A stretch of 42,422 bases of DNA from assembly GCA_030682495.1 (NCBI GenBank), contig JAUXOC010000041.1:1-42422 (forward strand), given 5' to 3'. Source of the stretch: Alphaproteobacteria bacterium. GTDB taxonomy: Bacteria > Pseudomonadota > Alphaproteobacteria > Micavibrionales > UBA2020. Numbering within the stretch: the stretch's first letter is position 1; each line of letters opens with the position of its first letter. Positions 1-11,325 of this stretch are shown piece by piece. Made by a program: the position numbers and the translations under genes. Under the pieces are notes generated by a model. It ran no database searches and was not told where the DNA came from. It saw only the letters and a list, made by a program, of their open reading frames with translations.

Positions 1-603
1 GTCAGGTTTTCTTCTGATACGGCGTCATCGGGCACTTTGGGGCGTTGCAGTCCCGCAGCCTCGACGCTGACGCCCATCGACTGCGCCACTTTGCCGAAAA
101 GATCGCTCAGCTCAGGGTCGGGAATATCCGTCATCACACCAAAGGCGCCGACGGGTTTTTCGGTCATTATTTTTTGCTGGATGATCTGGCGGCTTTTCGG
201 CAGATCTCCCTCGGCGGCTTCGATCAGGCGCTTACAATCGAAAATCGCGGCTTCGTGGCCGGTTGTGTAATCGACATCGTAATACATATGCTGGAATTGC
301 GGCGGCTTCACGCCGATGGAAGACGCAAGAGAAGAGCTGCGCAGGCTGGCCTTGCTCAGGGCGCTCGTCATCGACCCGGGGGCACCGCCGGGGGCGCCAT
401 CCATCAGGTGGCGGATGCCGCTGGCCAAAAGCGCCCAGGATTCTTTTTGCGCGCTGTCCTGCATCGCGCCGGGTGAGGTAAGGCTGATGTCGATAATCAA
501 TGTGGGTTTGATCGCGCTTTGCTGTTCTTCGATAACCTCGAGAATCTTGCGCAGTGTCAGGTAACGGTCACCCTGAAAACGGGGATTGTTCTGATCGGTC
601 ATG
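1..603 (-). CDS. Hypothetical protein, N-terminal part (runs off left edge)
   Basis: An open frame of 201 codons begins at ATG (601-603, minus strand) and has no stop before the window edge, so the C-terminus is missing. The product starts MTDQNNPRFQGDRYLTLRKI and has no signal peptide or membrane segment, so it is probably cytoplasmic. Residues 70-100 are rich in Gly, Ala, Pro and Ser (a likely linker) and the rest looks mixed alpha/beta. The frame fits the dense coding of the neighbourhood, and a good promoter-like sequence lies about 75 bases upstream. I do not recognise a family. The overlapping plus-strand frames have no such support and are treated as shadows. Confidence 0.6.
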
Positions 604-678
604 CTTTTGTCCCTCACCTGCGCGGCACCAAGCCCGGAGCCGGAAAAACCCTGCGGTTTCAAGCCGCTGATATTTACT

Positions 679-707
679 GTTATAGCAAATATTCGCGATT
701 CTTGCAA
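679..707 (-). promoter_or_regulatory. Putative sigma70 promoter for the left-edge gene
   Basis: On the minus strand TTGCAA (702-707) is followed after 17 bases by TATAAC (679-684). It is placed to read into the gene starting at 603, with a leader of about 70 bases. It was judged by eye against the sigma70 consensus. Confidence 0.45.
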
Positions 708-750
708 TCATATGCCATAATAATGTTGCCCTCCGGGGCCGTTTTGCACA

Positions 751-785
751 AAAAAACACCGGAAGACGGGCTTCCGGTGTTTTTA
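751..785. terminator. Bidirectional intrinsic terminator
   Basis: A perfect 10-bp inverted repeat ACACCGGAAG (756-765) / CTTCCGGTGT (771-780) with a 5-base loop is flanked by A's on the left and T's on the right. On the minus strand it lies just after the stop of the 808-2397 gene and would end that transcript before the left-edge gene's promoter. Confidence 0.8.
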
Positions 786-807
786 GCGGCCCGATGCAGA
801 GGGCAGA

Positions 808-2397
808 TTATTGCGGCATACCGCCCATCAAGCCCCCGACTTCGGAGCCGTTGAGGGTCATGCTGCCGTCCGCCGTCACCGCAAAGACATAGCGGCGGAC
901 GGGCTTGCCGCCTTCGGTATCCTGCTGGCCGAGGACCTGCAGGAAACTCAGCCCTTGCAGGGCGCGGCGGCTCTGGCGCGTATTGCCGCCTTCCAGTTTT
1001 TTCAAAAGCTCGTCGAGGCCTTGAATGGTCAGGGTCATTTCGCCCACGGCGACTTTGGCCGCGCCCGGTGTCGCTTTGAACGAACCGAAGAGGTTGGTCG
1101 ACAAATCAGCCGAGCGCATAAAGGTATTGCGGATGGAAACCGTCGAGCCTGCGCCCGCCAGCATCTGCGGCAAGACCATCGCTGCGGCCATGACTTGCGA
1201 TTCATGGTGACGCTTCAGGTTGCTGGGCTGGCCGCGCTGTTCGGCGTCTTCCGCCATGCGGGCGGCACGTGCGCCCTGTACCAGCAGACCGGCGAAGGTC
1301 TTGTAGAGGCTGGCCATCGGCATATCGTCCATATACAGCTCGATACTTGCGTTTTGCGGCAGGTAGCCCGCGCTTTCAGGCGCAACGAGGTTGCTGCCCG
1401 AAAAATCTTTCAGCGCGACCTGTGCGGCAAGGCTGCCCTTTTCGGTTTTCAGGCCTTTGATCTCGACAAGTGACGAGAGCTCGGCCAGGCGCAGGGCGCG
1501 GGGTTCTTCCGGTGTCTGACCTTCGGGTGCGGGCAGCGGGGCAACGTTGATGCTGAGGTTCTCCATCATAACTTCGGCCTTGGCACCGGCGAAGACTGTG
1601 TTGCCGCCGTCAATCATGACCTCCAGCACCTTTTCGACATCTTCCACAGCCTGTCCGTCAGCGCTTTTGACAAGAGCCTGCATGTTTTTACGGCTTTGCA
1701 GGATCATGGGCAGGTCAAGACTGTCGTATTCTGTTTTGTTATAAAAACGCGCCAGCGCAACTTTGCCACCGCCGGCAAAGTCGGTTTTGCCAATGTTGAT
1801 ACGCGCATCGCGGATTTCGGTTTCAATCGGGCCGCTCCAGGTGCCGTCACCGTTTGACTGCATGTTGACGATAACACGGAGGTTCGCGACGGTCGCTTCG
1901 AAATCCTTGTCTTTTGCCGTTGTGATTTTCAGGTCGCCGTAATCGGCATCTATGCGCGTGGGGTATTGCAGTGTTGCCTGCCAGGCCATGGCAAATTTTT
2001 GCTTGCCGATCTGCAGGCTCAGTTTGTCGCCATCGGCGGCGTTGAAATGTAACGTGGGCTGCAACGCCATGCTGGCAAGATATTCGTCAACATTGTGACC
2101 GTGCGTGACGTTGAGCACGACAGTACCAATGTCGATCGTACCGATATCGGGATAGTGATAGGCGACATCCGGCAGGCGCACTTCGTAATAGCTGCCTTTG
2201 ATCGAAACCTGCGGATCGCCGAGTTTCAGGCCCGCGCCGCTCTGGGTGGCGACATCGCGTTCGAACTTGATGGTTTCGTCAACCACGCGGCGCAGCTCGG
2301 CCGCGCCATCTTCGCTGACTGCTTTTTGCGCAAAAGCCGCGGCGGGGGGAAGTGCCAGTACAGCCAGCACCATGAAAGAAAACACAAATTTACGCAT
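808..2397 (-). CDS. Exported protein of unknown function, 529 aa
   Basis: The start is the ATG at 2397, preceded by an AAGGG-type ribosome site. An upstream in-frame start at 2433 would put 12 residues before the signal peptide and is less likely. The N-terminus (MRKFVFSFMVLAVLALPPAA, then AFA-Q) is a clear Sec signal peptide, so the product should be periplasmic or outer-membrane associated. The mature protein has alternating polar and hydrophobic strands, few Cys and no membrane helix, which suggests a large beta-rich fold. Its style is reminiscent of AsmA/YdgA-type periplasmic proteins, but I cannot show homology. The gene is monocistronic, with a terminator directly downstream and a promoter-sized gap upstream. 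Confidence 0.7.
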   Translation of the reverse strand: MRKFVFSFMVLAVLALPPAAAFAQKAVSEDGAAELRRVVDETIKFERDVATQSGAGLKLGDPQVSIKGSYYEVRLPDVAYHYPDIGTIDIGTVVLNVTHGHNVDEYLASMALQPTLHFNAADGDKLSLQIGKQKFAMAWQATLQYPTRIDADYGDLKITTAKDKDFEATVANLRVIVNMQSNGDGTWSGPIETEIRDARINIGKTDFAGGGKVALARFYNKTEYDSLDLPMILQSRKNMQALVKSADGQAVEDVEKVLEVMIDGGNTVFAGAKAEVMMENLSINVAPLPAPEGQTPEEPRALRLAELSSLVEIKGLKTEKGSLAAQVALKDFSGSNLVAPESAGYLPQNASIELYMDDMPMASLYKTFAGLLVQGARAARMAEDAEQRGQPSNLKRHHESQVMAAAMVLPQMLAGAGSTVSIRNTFMRSADLSTNLFGSFKATPGAAKVAVGEMTLTIQGLDELLKKLEGGNTRQSRRALQGLSFLQVLGQQDTEGGKPVRRYVFAVTADGSMTLNGSEVGGLMGGMPQ

Positions 2398-2499
2398 GAC
2401 ACACCCTTGTAGAGACAGGTAAAAGAACGACATATATTTTTAGAGATAGAAGCCCAGATACTACTATGCAAGAAGACTCTTAAGTAATTCTTATCAAAC

Positions 2500-2532
2500 C
2501 CCGTTGAAATAGACATAAAACGGGACTAGAAC
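2500..2532 (+). promoter_or_regulatory. Putative promoter with embedded inverted repeat upstream of Rap1a-like/uvrB
   Basis: TTGAAA (2504-2509) is followed after 17 bases by TAGAAC (2527-2532). The inverted repeat CCCGTT (2500-2505) / AACGGG (2519-2524) brackets the -35 and spacer and could be an operator. It does not match the usual alphaproteobacterial SOS box GTTC-N7-GTTC, so LexA control of uvrB is not evident here. Confidence 0.4.
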
Positions 2533-2571
2533 AGTGTTTTGCAGGCGGTCAGGGGCAAGGAGCGTTATGTC

Positions 2572-2973
2572 ATGAAGGAATATGCACACAAATGGCGGCT
2601 CTGGGTGGCGGCTTTGCTGCTCTGTGGCGGGCTTTTGGGCGCGCCCCAACCGGCGGCGGCGATGTATGTCGCGGGCGGCGATCTCGTCAAAAACTGCCTG
2701 AGCGAGCGCAAGCAGGACGTCTATGCCTGTGTTCACTATGTTGCGGGCGTCATCGATTATCACACCGTGATGCAGGCTGTTGGTACGGCGCCGACGCTGG
2801 CCTTTTGCCTTCCGGCGAATGTCGGCATCACCGAAGCGGCTTTTGTCGTGCTGACTTATTTGCGCGCGCATCCGCAGCATGATGCCTTTGTTGCCGCCAT
2901 GGCCGTGCCGCTCGCCCTCAACAAAGTCTATCCCTGCCGCAAGCCCGCACCCAAAGCGAGCAAGAAGAAATAA
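2572..2973 (+). CDS. Rap1a/Tai-family secreted protein, 133 aa
   Basis: The ATG at 2572 has AGGAG nine bases upstream; the earlier in-frame start at 2539 lacks this. Residues 1-30 form a signal peptide ending PAAA, so the product is probably periplasmic. The mature part has four Cys (42, 53, 79, 122) in the order NC, YAC, FCLP and YPC around a helical core, matching the Rap1a/Tai family. Known members include type VI secretion immunity proteins, but many are orphan proteins of unknown role. No T6SS effector or structural gene lies nearby, so an immunity function is not supported. The tail is Lys-rich. Its stop lies 16 bases before the uvrB start, so the two are probably cotranscribed. Confidence 0.7.
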   Translation: MKEYAHKWRLWVAALLLCGGLLGAPQPAAAMYVAGGDLVKNCLSERKQDVYACVHYVAGVIDYHTVMQAVGTAPTLAFCLPANVGITEAAFVVLTYLRAHPQHDAFVAAMAVPLALNKVYPCRKPAPKASKKK

Positions 2974-2989
2974 TAAGGATACCCCGCGC

Positions 2990-5023
2990 GTGAGCAAAGC
3001 TGCCGTCAAAACAGAAAATCCGCTGTTCAACCTCAAAAGCGATTTCACGCCTGCGGGTGATCAGCCGCAGGCGATTGCCGAGCTGACGGCGGGTCTGCGT
3101 GCGCTTGAAAAAAATCAGGTGCTGCTCGGCGTGACCGGTTCCGGCAAGACCTTCACGATGGCGCATGTTATCAACAATCTTGGCCGCCCGACGCTGGTAC
3201 TGGCGCATAACAAGACGCTGGCGGCGCAGCTGTACGGGGAGATGAAAGAGTTTTTCCCCGACAATGCCGTTGAATATTTCGTGTCCTACTATGATTATTA
3301 CCAGCCCGAAGCCTATGTGCCGCGGACAGATACCTTCATCGAAAAAGACGCGACGATCAACGAACAGATCGACCGCATGCGCCACGCCGCCACCCGTGCG
3401 CTGCTCGAGCGGCGCGATGTGATCGTTGTCGCCAGCGTGTCGTGCATTTACGGCATCGGCGATGTTGAAACTTATCAGGGTATGGCGTTTGATATCACGG
3501 TCGGCGACAATATCGACCGCAATGAACTTTTGCGCAAGCTGGTCGATATTCAGTATAAACGCAACGACATCGATTTTTCGCGCGGGTCATTCCGCGTGCG
3601 CGGCGACATTGTCGAAGTTTTTCCGGCCCACTTGGATGACCATGCCTGGCGCGTTTCGCTGTTCGGGGATGAAATCGAAAGCATCACGGAAATCGATGCT
3701 TTGACAGGACAGAAAACCGGCAGCTTTGACAGTGTGCGCATCTATGCCAACAGCCACTATGTCACGCCCAAACCGACGATGCAGCAGGCGATCAAACAGA
3801 TCAAGGCCGATCTGCACACGCGGCTGGATGAGCTGCGCGGGCAAAATAAACTGCTCGAAGAACAGCGCCTTGCACAGCGTACGCAATTCGATCTTGAAAT
3901 GCTGGAAGCCACCGGCATGTGCGCGGGCATTGAAAACTATTCGCGCTATCTGACCGGCCGCAAGGCGGGTGACCCGCCGCCAACGCTGTTTGAATATCTG
4001 CCCGAAGATGCGCTTTTGGTTGTGGATGAAAGCCACGTCATGCTGCCGCAGCTGCGCGCGATGTATAACGGTGATCGCGCCCGCAAACAGACGCTGTCCG
4101 ACTACGGTTTCCGTCTGCCTGCCGCGCTTGACAACCGCCCGCTGAAATTCGAGGAATGGGACGAGATGCGCCCGCAGACCGTTTTTGTTTCTGCCACGCC
4201 CGGCCCGTGGGAGCTGGAGAAAACCGGCGGCGTCTTTACCGAACAGGTTGTGCGCCCGACCGGTCTGACCGACCCCGATGTTATCATCCGCCCGACCGAA
4301 CATCAGGTCGATGATCTGCTGGCCGAATGCCGCTTGCTGGCAGCCAAGGGTCAGCGCGCGCTCGTCACCACGCTGACCAAAAAAATGTCCGAAGACCTGA
4401 CCGAATATATGACCGAGGCGGGCATCCGCGTGCGCTATCTGCACTCCGACGTCGATACGCTGGAGCGGATCGAGATCATCCGCGACCTGCGCCTCGGCGT
4501 TTTTGACGTGTTGATCGGCATCAACCTTTTGCGCGAAGGCCTCGACATCCCCGAATGCGCGCTGGTGGCCATTCTGGACGCCGACAAGGAAGGTTTTTTG
4601 CGCAGCAAAACATCGCTGGTGCAAACCATCGGCCGTGCCGCGCGCAACGTCGATGGTCGCGCCGTGCTCTATGCCGACCGCATCACAGACAGTATTAAAT
4701 ACGCCATCGATGAAACCGCGCGCCGCCGCGAAAAGCAGAAAACATATAATGCCGAGCATGGCATCACACCCGAAAGCATCAAAAAGAAAATATCCGACGT
4801 GCTGGCCAGCGTGTTTGATAAAGCCGACCGCGTCAATGTGCCGATCATCGATGATCTTCCGCATATGGTGGGCAATAACCTCAAAGCGCATCTCACGCAT
4901 CTGGAGAAAAAAATGCGCGAAGCCGCCGCCAATCTGGAATTCGAAGAAGCCGCCCGCCTGCGCGATGAAATCCACAAGCTGGAACAGGCCGATCTCGCTT
5001 TTCGCGAAGGCGTCATAGACTAG
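2990..5023 (+). CDS. uvrB: UvrABC excinuclease subunit B
   Basis: UvrB is the damage-verifying helicase-like subunit of nucleotide excision repair, loaded by UvrA and nicked alongside by UvrC. The 677-residue product is normal length. It has Walker A GVTGSGKT (47-54), the beta-hairpin [11 protein letters not shown] that wedges DNA strands, a DESH box, motif V/VI elements [13 protein letters not shown] and QTIGRAARN, and a C-terminal UVR domain ([17 protein letters not shown]) for UvrC contact. I place the start at GTG 2990, ten bases after AAGGA. The frame is open to 2879, but those extra codons overlap the upstream gene and look non-native. A terminator follows. Confidence 0.97.
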   Translation: MSKAAVKTENPLFNLKSDFTPAGDQPQAIAELTAGLRALEKNQVLLGVTGSGKTFTMAHVINNLGRPTLVLAHNKTLAAQLYGEMKEFFPDNAVEYFVSYYDYYQPEAYVPRTDTFIEKDATINEQIDRMRHAATRALLERRDVIVVASVSCIYGIGDVETYQGMAFDITVGDNIDRNELLRKLVDIQYKRNDIDFSRGSFRVRGDIVEVFPAHLDDHAWRVSLFGDEIESITEIDALTGQKTGSFDSVRIYANSHYVTPKPTMQQAIKQIKADLHTRLDELRGQNKLLEEQRLAQRTQFDLEMLEATGMCAGIENYSRYLTGRKAGDPPPTLFEYLPEDALLVVDESHVMLPQLRAMYNGDRARKQTLSDYGFRLPAALDNRPLKFEEWDEMRPQTVFVSATPGPWELEKTGGVFTEQVVRPTGLTDPDVIIRPTEHQVDDLLAECRLLAAKGQRALVTTLTKKMSEDLTEYMTEAGIRVRYLHSDVDTLERIEIIRDLRLGVFDVLIGINLLREGLDIPECALVAILDADKEGFLRSKTSLVQTIGRAARNVDGRAVLYADRITDSIKYAIDETARRREKQKTYNAEHGITPESIKKKISDVLASVFDKADRVNVPIIDDLPHMVGNNLKAHLTHLEKKMREAAANLEFEEAARLRDEIHKLEQADLAFREGVID

Positions 5024-5080
5024 GATTTTAACCGCAAATGGACGCCAACAGGCGTGAATATTCGCGGCTTCAAAAACAAA

Positions 5081-5116
5081 AAACGCCCCGGCAATTTGCG
5101 CGGGGCGTTTTGTTTG
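5081..5116. terminator. Bidirectional terminator between uvrB and the convergent unknown gene
   Basis: Arms AAACGCCCCG (5081-5090) and CGGGGCGTTT (5101-5110) have A's before and T's after. It serves uvrB on the plus strand and the 5129-5752 gene on the minus strand. The same 10-base arms recur in the terminator at 16961-16987. Confidence 0.85.
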
Positions 5117-5128
5117 TAGCGTAAATTT

Positions 5129-5752
5129 TTACGCGTTCGGCTTCGGCGGCTTGGGGCCGTCGTTCTTGGGCGTGGTGTTTTTTGGCTCGGCGGCTTTTGG
5201 CTCCGCTTTGGGGGCGGGCGGCGCGACGTCCAGATCTTTCGCGTATTTCAGAAATTCATTGATACGGCTGATTTCGTCCTGCGACCGGCTGGCGATCTGG
5301 GCGATGAATTTGGTCACGTCCTTCAGGCTGGTCGGCGTTTCGATCTGGGTCATTTCCATTTTCAAAATGTCCTGGAAATCGGGATGAGCGACAAGCGCGC
5401 GCGTCCATTCCAGCGTGTCCTTGATGCCTTTGGCGTATTTCGCGCCGTTGCGCTCTTCGGCTTTGGCGATAATTTCTTCGAGGATCTGGATGTCACCCTT
5501 GCCCTTGGTGTCGATCTCAAGCTTTTTCGCAACCGCAACGGTCAGGATTTTGACTTCGGCGATGACCGGCAGCACTTCGTAGGCGGTCATGATCGTGCCC
5601 TTGCGCGGGGACGACAGGATGTTTTTCTGTTCCACCAGCGCGGCGCTCAGGTCTTTGGTCAGCAAATCGACGTTGTTGGAATGCATAACCTTCGGCCCGT
5701 GTTTACGAGCGAGATTGGCGAAGACGAGCGCGAGTTTGATCTGGGGAAACAT
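5129..5752 (-). CDS. Hypothetical cytoplasmic protein with Pro/Ala/Lys tail, 207 aa
   Basis: The ATG at 5752 has AAAGGA seven bases upstream. The product has no signal peptide or membrane segment. Residues 1-170 look mainly helical, with many charged residues and regular hydrophobic spacing. The last 35 residues are a low-complexity tail rich in Pro, Ala, Lys and Asn (APKAEPKAAEPKN...). I do not recognise the family. The gene is monocistronic, with its own promoter-like sequence and a shared terminator. The tail could be a flexible tether, but nothing in the sequence gives a function. Confidence 0.7.
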   Translation of the reverse strand: MFPQIKLALVFANLARKHGPKVMHSNNVDLLTKDLSAALVEQKNILSSPRKGTIMTAYEVLPVIAEVKILTVAVAKKLEIDTKGKGDIQILEEIIAKAEERNGAKYAKGIKDTLEWTRALVAHPDFQDILKMEMTQIETPTSLKDVTKFIAQIASRSQDEISRINEFLKYAKDLDVAPPAPKAEPKAAEPKNTTPKNDGPKPPKPNA

Positions 5753-5809
5753 GTCGAATCCTTTCGGCAGACGGGCGTTTATTATTATAAAGTGTTGTGA
5801 ACAGGGTCA

Positions 5810-5838
5810 TTTGTATACATAAAGAAAAGAACCGTCAA
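5810..5838 (-). promoter_or_regulatory. Putative promoter for the 5129-5752 gene
   Basis: On the minus strand TTGACG (5833-5838) is followed after 17 bases by TACAAA (5810-5815). The leader to the ATG at 5752 is about 50 bases. The -10 matches only four of six consensus bases. Confidence 0.4.
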
Positions 5839-6018
5839 GCGGCCACGATGCGGAAAAGGCATTCAATTTGACATAATATATAAAAATTTGCGGCGCGGTG
5901 ACGAAGGTCGGCGCAGCGAATCGCCTGCTTGTCCTGCCGCGCCGTTTTGGACTACTGTGGGAAGACAGGGAAGAACGGAGAGAACGCTCAGGGGGCGCGG
6001 AGATTACCGCGCGGGGAC

Positions 6019-7974
<1,956 letters not shown>

Positions 7975-8064
7975 GGCGACCACCACCGAAGACAAAATAC
8001 ATTTGAAAAATAAGGGTTTTTATATTTTCAGCTGCCCATTCGGCGTGCGCGGCGGCGATTTTAA

Positions 8065-8093
8065 TTGACATAAATATTACCCAGGGCTAGATA
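8065..8093 (+). promoter_or_regulatory. Strong-looking sigma70 promoter for the HEHIH gene
   Basis: A perfect -35 TTGACA (8065-8070) is followed after 17 bases by TAGATA (8088-8093). It lies 50-80 bases before the ATG at 8146 and after the kinase stop, so the downstream gene is likely transcribed on its own. Confidence 0.6.
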
Positions 8094-8145
8094 TACCTTC
8101 GCAAGCTATTATGCCGTATACCGGCTTTCCAGTGAGGTTAAAGCG

Positions 8146-9420
8146 ATGCCGTCCCTTCAAATCCGCCCGATCAATTTTTACAAGCGTGACCGCGACATGT
8201 TCAACCATATTGCGGCGAAAACGCTTAACAGCCGTAACGTGATCGAGATCGAATACGGCGAATATCCTATGAAGGGCATCGACATTGCGCAGGTTAATCA
8301 ACGACGACTCTCCGTGCGCGGGTATTTCGAAGACCCCCAAGGCGGCTGGTTCGGAAAAGTCTTCAGTACGCTGTTCTCCCTCGGCTATGTGCGTAACGAA
8401 AAGATTCCAACGACGTGGACGCCGGAAGAGGCCGATGTCAACGACCGCAGTGTCGCCTATGACCGTGCGATCTACCTCAATAAGGTTTTTTACTCGCCAC
8501 TGGCGCAGGCAGCCGTTTTAAAGCTGGCACATGCGCCGCTGGCGACGGCGGCCTATGCGGTGGCTGTCGGTGCCAAGACGATCGCGGCAACGGCGGGCGC
8601 GGCGCTGGGCGTGCTCAAGAACAACTACATCCTGAGCGCGCTGCTGCTTTCAAGCGCGCGCTGGGCTACGGCGGTGCAAATCCTGACCATGCCGTTCAAA
8701 TCCGTGATGGATACGGTGGGTCACGAACATATCCATGTGTTACAGGTGCATGACGAGCACAAGACGGGATTTATGTCGGCATCTCAAAATGGGTTAGGGA
8801 TGTGCGAGCAGCTGGTGGAAAATAAGCGCGCAGAAAATTCTCTGCTCTCGAAGATATATGCTGCCGATAATCTCGTCAGCGTCAGCATGCTGACCTACCT
8901 GCGCAAAGATGCAGAGATACAGGCGCGGCTGCATACGGTGCTGGCCCAAGGTTACCGTGAAAAATGGCATAGGCTGCCCGAAACACGGCATGAGGCCTGG
9001 GGCGCGCTGATCTCGATGGGGCTCAACGCGCCGGCTGCCATCCGCCGCGAGCTTGACGAAAGTACAGAGGCGGGACTGGGTCAGTTCTATCAAAAGGGTC
9101 TGCGCGGCGCTTTTGGCCGCGCCGTGCAAAAAACGGTCAACGTCCATGTGGCGCAGCTAAATGCGGCACATGCCAGCCTGCTGACAACAGACGTCAAGGA
9201 AAAATACTGGCGCGACGTGCTGCCCTATCTTTACGGACATCTGGTCGAACTCTATGGTGACCCGTCCGGCCGCCGCCGTATGGGGATCACCGAAGATCCG
9301 GCGCGCGATTTTGCCAAAGTCTCCGCGCGCGTGACCGCAGCGCCCGAACAGTCTGCAGCACCGGAGCAAGATACCGCGCCCAAAGCCACCCCAGCCGCCC
9401 CGAAACGCGCCGCGCTTTAA
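8146..9420 (+). CDS. Protein of unknown family with HExxH motif, 424 aa
   Basis: The ATG at 8146 follows a GAGG site and a good promoter. The product has no signal peptide. Residues about 115-170 form a long Ala-rich hydrophobic stretch, partly glycine-zipper-like, that could be membrane-associated. Directly after it H193-E194-H195-I196-H197 matches the HExxH zinc-protease signature, followed by more His and acidic residues (VLQVHDEH). The remainder is helical, ending in a Pro/Ala/Glu tail of about 35 residues. I do not recognise the family. A membrane-linked zincin is one reading; a chance match in a His-rich segment is the other. The gene is monocistronic, with a terminator just after. Confidence 0.75.
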   Translation: MPSLQIRPINFYKRDRDMFNHIAAKTLNSRNVIEIEYGEYPMKGIDIAQVNQRRLSVRGYFEDPQGGWFGKVFSTLFSLGYVRNEKIPTTWTPEEADVNDRSVAYDRAIYLNKVFYSPLAQAAVLKLAHAPLATAAYAVAVGAKTIAATAGAALGVLKNNYILSALLLSSARWATAVQILTMPFKSVMDTVGHEHIHVLQVHDEHKTGFMSASQNGLGMCEQLVENKRAENSLLSKIYAADNLVSVSMLTYLRKDAEIQARLHTVLAQGYREKWHRLPETRHEAWGALISMGLNAPAAIRRELDESTEAGLGQFYQKGLRGAFGRAVQKTVNVHVAQLNAAHASLLTTDVKEKYWRDVLPYLYGHLVELYGDPSGRRRMGITEDPARDFAKVSARVTAAPEQSAAPEQDTAPKATPAAPKRAAL

Positions 9421-9445
9421 GCCGCCGACATATCTTTGTCACAGC

Positions 9446-9480
9446 AAAAAGGCTCTGGTTTTTAAACCGGAGCCTTTTTG
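9446..9480. terminator. Bidirectional intrinsic terminator
   Basis: Arms AAAAAGGCTCTGGTTT (9446-9461) and AAACCGGAGCCTTTTT (9464-9479) pair with one G-T wobble around a two-base centre, and their A/T ends supply the T-tract in either direction. It separates the HEHIH gene from the convergent epimerase gene. Confidence 0.85.
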
Positions 9481-9509
9481 ATTTAAGTGCCAATAAGCAA
9501 TGTGCGCGT

Positions 9510-10454
9510 TTAGGGGGCTGACAGCAGCGCCTCCGCCTCATCCTCCGCATCCATGCAGGCCTGAAGCCCCGCACGGTAGTCGGGGTAGCGCAGGGTGACG
9601 CCCAGTTCGCGTTTAAGGCGGTCGTTTTTGACGCGTTTGTTGTCGCTGTAAAAACTGCGCACCATCGGTGCGACGTCAGCCTGTTCGTAGGGGATGATCG
9701 GCGGCGGGCAGAGGCCGAGCAGGTTGCAGGCGAAGGCGATCACTTCGTGGCTGCTGCTCGGGTAATCGTCGGCAAGGTTGTAGACTGCACCGGGATTCGG
9801 TTGGCGGATCGATGCGAGGAGCGTCTGCACGATATCATCGACATGGATGCGGTTAAACACATGCCCCGGCTTGTCGATGCGGCGGGCGGTGCCGCTGCGC
9901 ACGGTGTCGAGCGCGCTGCGGCCGGGGCCGTAGATGCCGGACAGGCGGAAAATATGCAGCGGAAAATCTTCGTTGAGCGCGAGGGACTGCCATTGTTCTT
10001 CGGCACGCGCGCGCTGGCTGCCGCGCTGGCTGGTCGGGGCAATGGGCGTGTCTTCGTCGATCCAACCGCCATCGTGGTTGCCGTAAACGCCTGTGGTCGA
10101 TAGATACCCGGCCCATTCGATCGTGCCGCATTCCAAAAGGTCATGCGCATGCGCTTCAAAAGCGGGGTCGCCGCTGCGCGTCGGCGGAATAGACAAAAGC
10201 ACATGCGTCACGCCGCGAAAGCTGCCGAAGGGGTCGGGCAGGTGGTGGGTCGGTTCGAACAATTCGGCGGTAATACCGTCTGCGGCCATTTGCGCGCGTT
10301 TGTCGGGGTCGGTTGTGGTGCCGGCGATGTGCCAGCCCTCGCCGCGCAGCACGGATGCCAGCGCGGCAGCTGTATAGCCATAGCCGAAACAAAAAAGTTT
10401 CTTCTCGCGCGCAGCGGCGGCAAAGGGGCGTGAAATGTCGGTGGGCAGGGTCAT
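9510..10454 (-). CDS. NAD-dependent epimerase/dehydratase-family protein (SDR), 314 aa
   Basis: This is an extended short-chain dehydrogenase/reductase fold. The N-terminal GYGYTAAAL (about 24-32) is a degenerate dinucleotide-binding loop, STTGVYG carries the usual Tyr region, and IYGPGRS and HVDDIVQTL are typical of sugar-nucleotide epimerase relatives. The overall layout resembles YeeZ-type proteins, whose substrate is unknown. The gene starts 15 bases after the GST stop, so the two are likely an operon with GST first. The C-terminus is acidic and Ala-rich. The fold is secure; the substrate and reaction are not. Confidence 0.85.
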   Translation of the reverse strand: MTLPTDISRPFAAAAREKKLFCFGYGYTAAALASVLRGEGWHIAGTTTDPDKRAQMAADGITAELFEPTHHLPDPFGSFRGVTHVLLSIPPTRSGDPAFEAHAHDLLECGTIEWAGYLSTTGVYGNHDGGWIDEDTPIAPTSQRGSQRARAEEQWQSLALNEDFPLHIFRLSGIYGPGRSALDTVRSGTARRIDKPGHVFNRIHVDDIVQTLLASIRQPNPGAVYNLADDYPSSSHEVIAFACNLLGLCPPPIIPYEQADVAPMVRSFYSDNKRVKNDRLKRELGVTLRYPDYRAGLQACMDAEDEAEALLSAP

Positions 10455-10469
10455 GGCATGGCCCCCCGA

Positions 10470-11138
10470 TCAGAAATCCAGGTTCTGGTAGTGGCTGGGC
10501 GGCGCAAATCCGGGGATCATATCGTCAAGCAGCGGCTTGAACGCCGGACGCGATTTGATGCGCGCGTACCAATCCTTGGCGGCCTTGTGTTCGTCCCACG
10601 GCACATCACCGATATAATCGATGGCCGACAGATGCGCGGCAGCGGTGATATCGGCCAGCGACAGATCATCGCCCGCCAGCCAGCGGCGGCGTTCGGTCAA
10701 AAAGCCGATGTAGTCGAGGTGGTAGTGGATGTTGGCGTGACCGGCGCGAATGGACGGGCCATGCGGCTCCCCCATTTTCAGGAAACGTTTCATCATTTTC
10801 TCGCCGACAAGGTTTTCGGTCACTTCGGCGTTGAATTTATGGTCGAACCACGCGACAAGGCGGCGGGTTTCGGCGCGCTGCAAGGGCGCGCGACCCATCA
10901 GGTCGATGGTGTTATAAACTTCGTTGAGGTATTCGCAAATGACCTGGCTATCGGTCAGGATGGTGCCATCCGGCTCGATCAGCACCGGCACGTCGCCGGC
11001 GGGGTTGATGGCCAGAAATTCGGTACGGCGTTCCCATACTTTTTCGATCTTCAGATCGAAATCAAGCTTCTTTTCGGCAAGGGCGATACGCACTTTCCGG
11101 GAAGAAGGATGGAGCCAGAGATGATACAGCGTTCTCAT
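10470..11138 (-). CDS. Glutathione S-transferase family protein, 222 aa
   Basis: This is a cytosolic GST-type protein. The N-terminal thioredoxin-like part begins MRTLYHLWLHPSSRKVRIAL with Ser residues where glutathione is activated, then NPAGDVPVLIEPDG (cis-Pro) and the DSQVICEYL glutathione-binding segment. The all-helical C-terminal domain contains the conserved LSLADITAAAHLS region. I chose ATG 11138; a TTG start at 11174 would add 12 residues that precede the normal family start. It is the promoter-proximal gene of a GST-epimerase pair. The substrate is unknown: detoxification or ring-opening roles are typical, and none is indicated here. Confidence 0.9.
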   Translation of the reverse strand: MRTLYHLWLHPSSRKVRIALAEKKLDFDLKIEKVWERRTEFLAINPAGDVPVLIEPDGTILTDSQVICEYLNEVYNTIDLMGRAPLQRAETRRLVAWFDHKFNAEVTENLVGEKMMKRFLKMGEPHGPSIRAGHANIHYHLDYIGFLTERRRWLAGDDLSLADITAAAHLSAIDYIGDVPWDEHKAAKDWYARIKSRPAFKPLLDDMIPGFAPPSHYQNLDF

Positions 11139-11325
11139 TGGTTTGAATCTTACGCAAGGGTTCCTGAATCGCAAAACATAAAATCAAAGACTTGGCGCGA
11201 ATTCTGGCTTGCATAACTGAAAAATGCGCCGTGGCGATTTTTGGATTCATGAACGGGTGATTCTCAAATTTTACAGATCAGCCAAGAGACAGACAGGCGT
11301 CTGCGCGCAAAGCCTTTAAAAAGGC

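Noticed and set aside
3587-4975. A 462-codon minus-strand frame opposite uvrB
   Set aside because: UvrB motifs on the plus strand explain the region; the antisense product has no domain.
5869-5895. A promoter for the histidine kinase at TTGACATAATATATAAAAA
   Set aside because: The -35 is perfect but no -10 lies at normal spacing; the TATA-like bases follow too closely.
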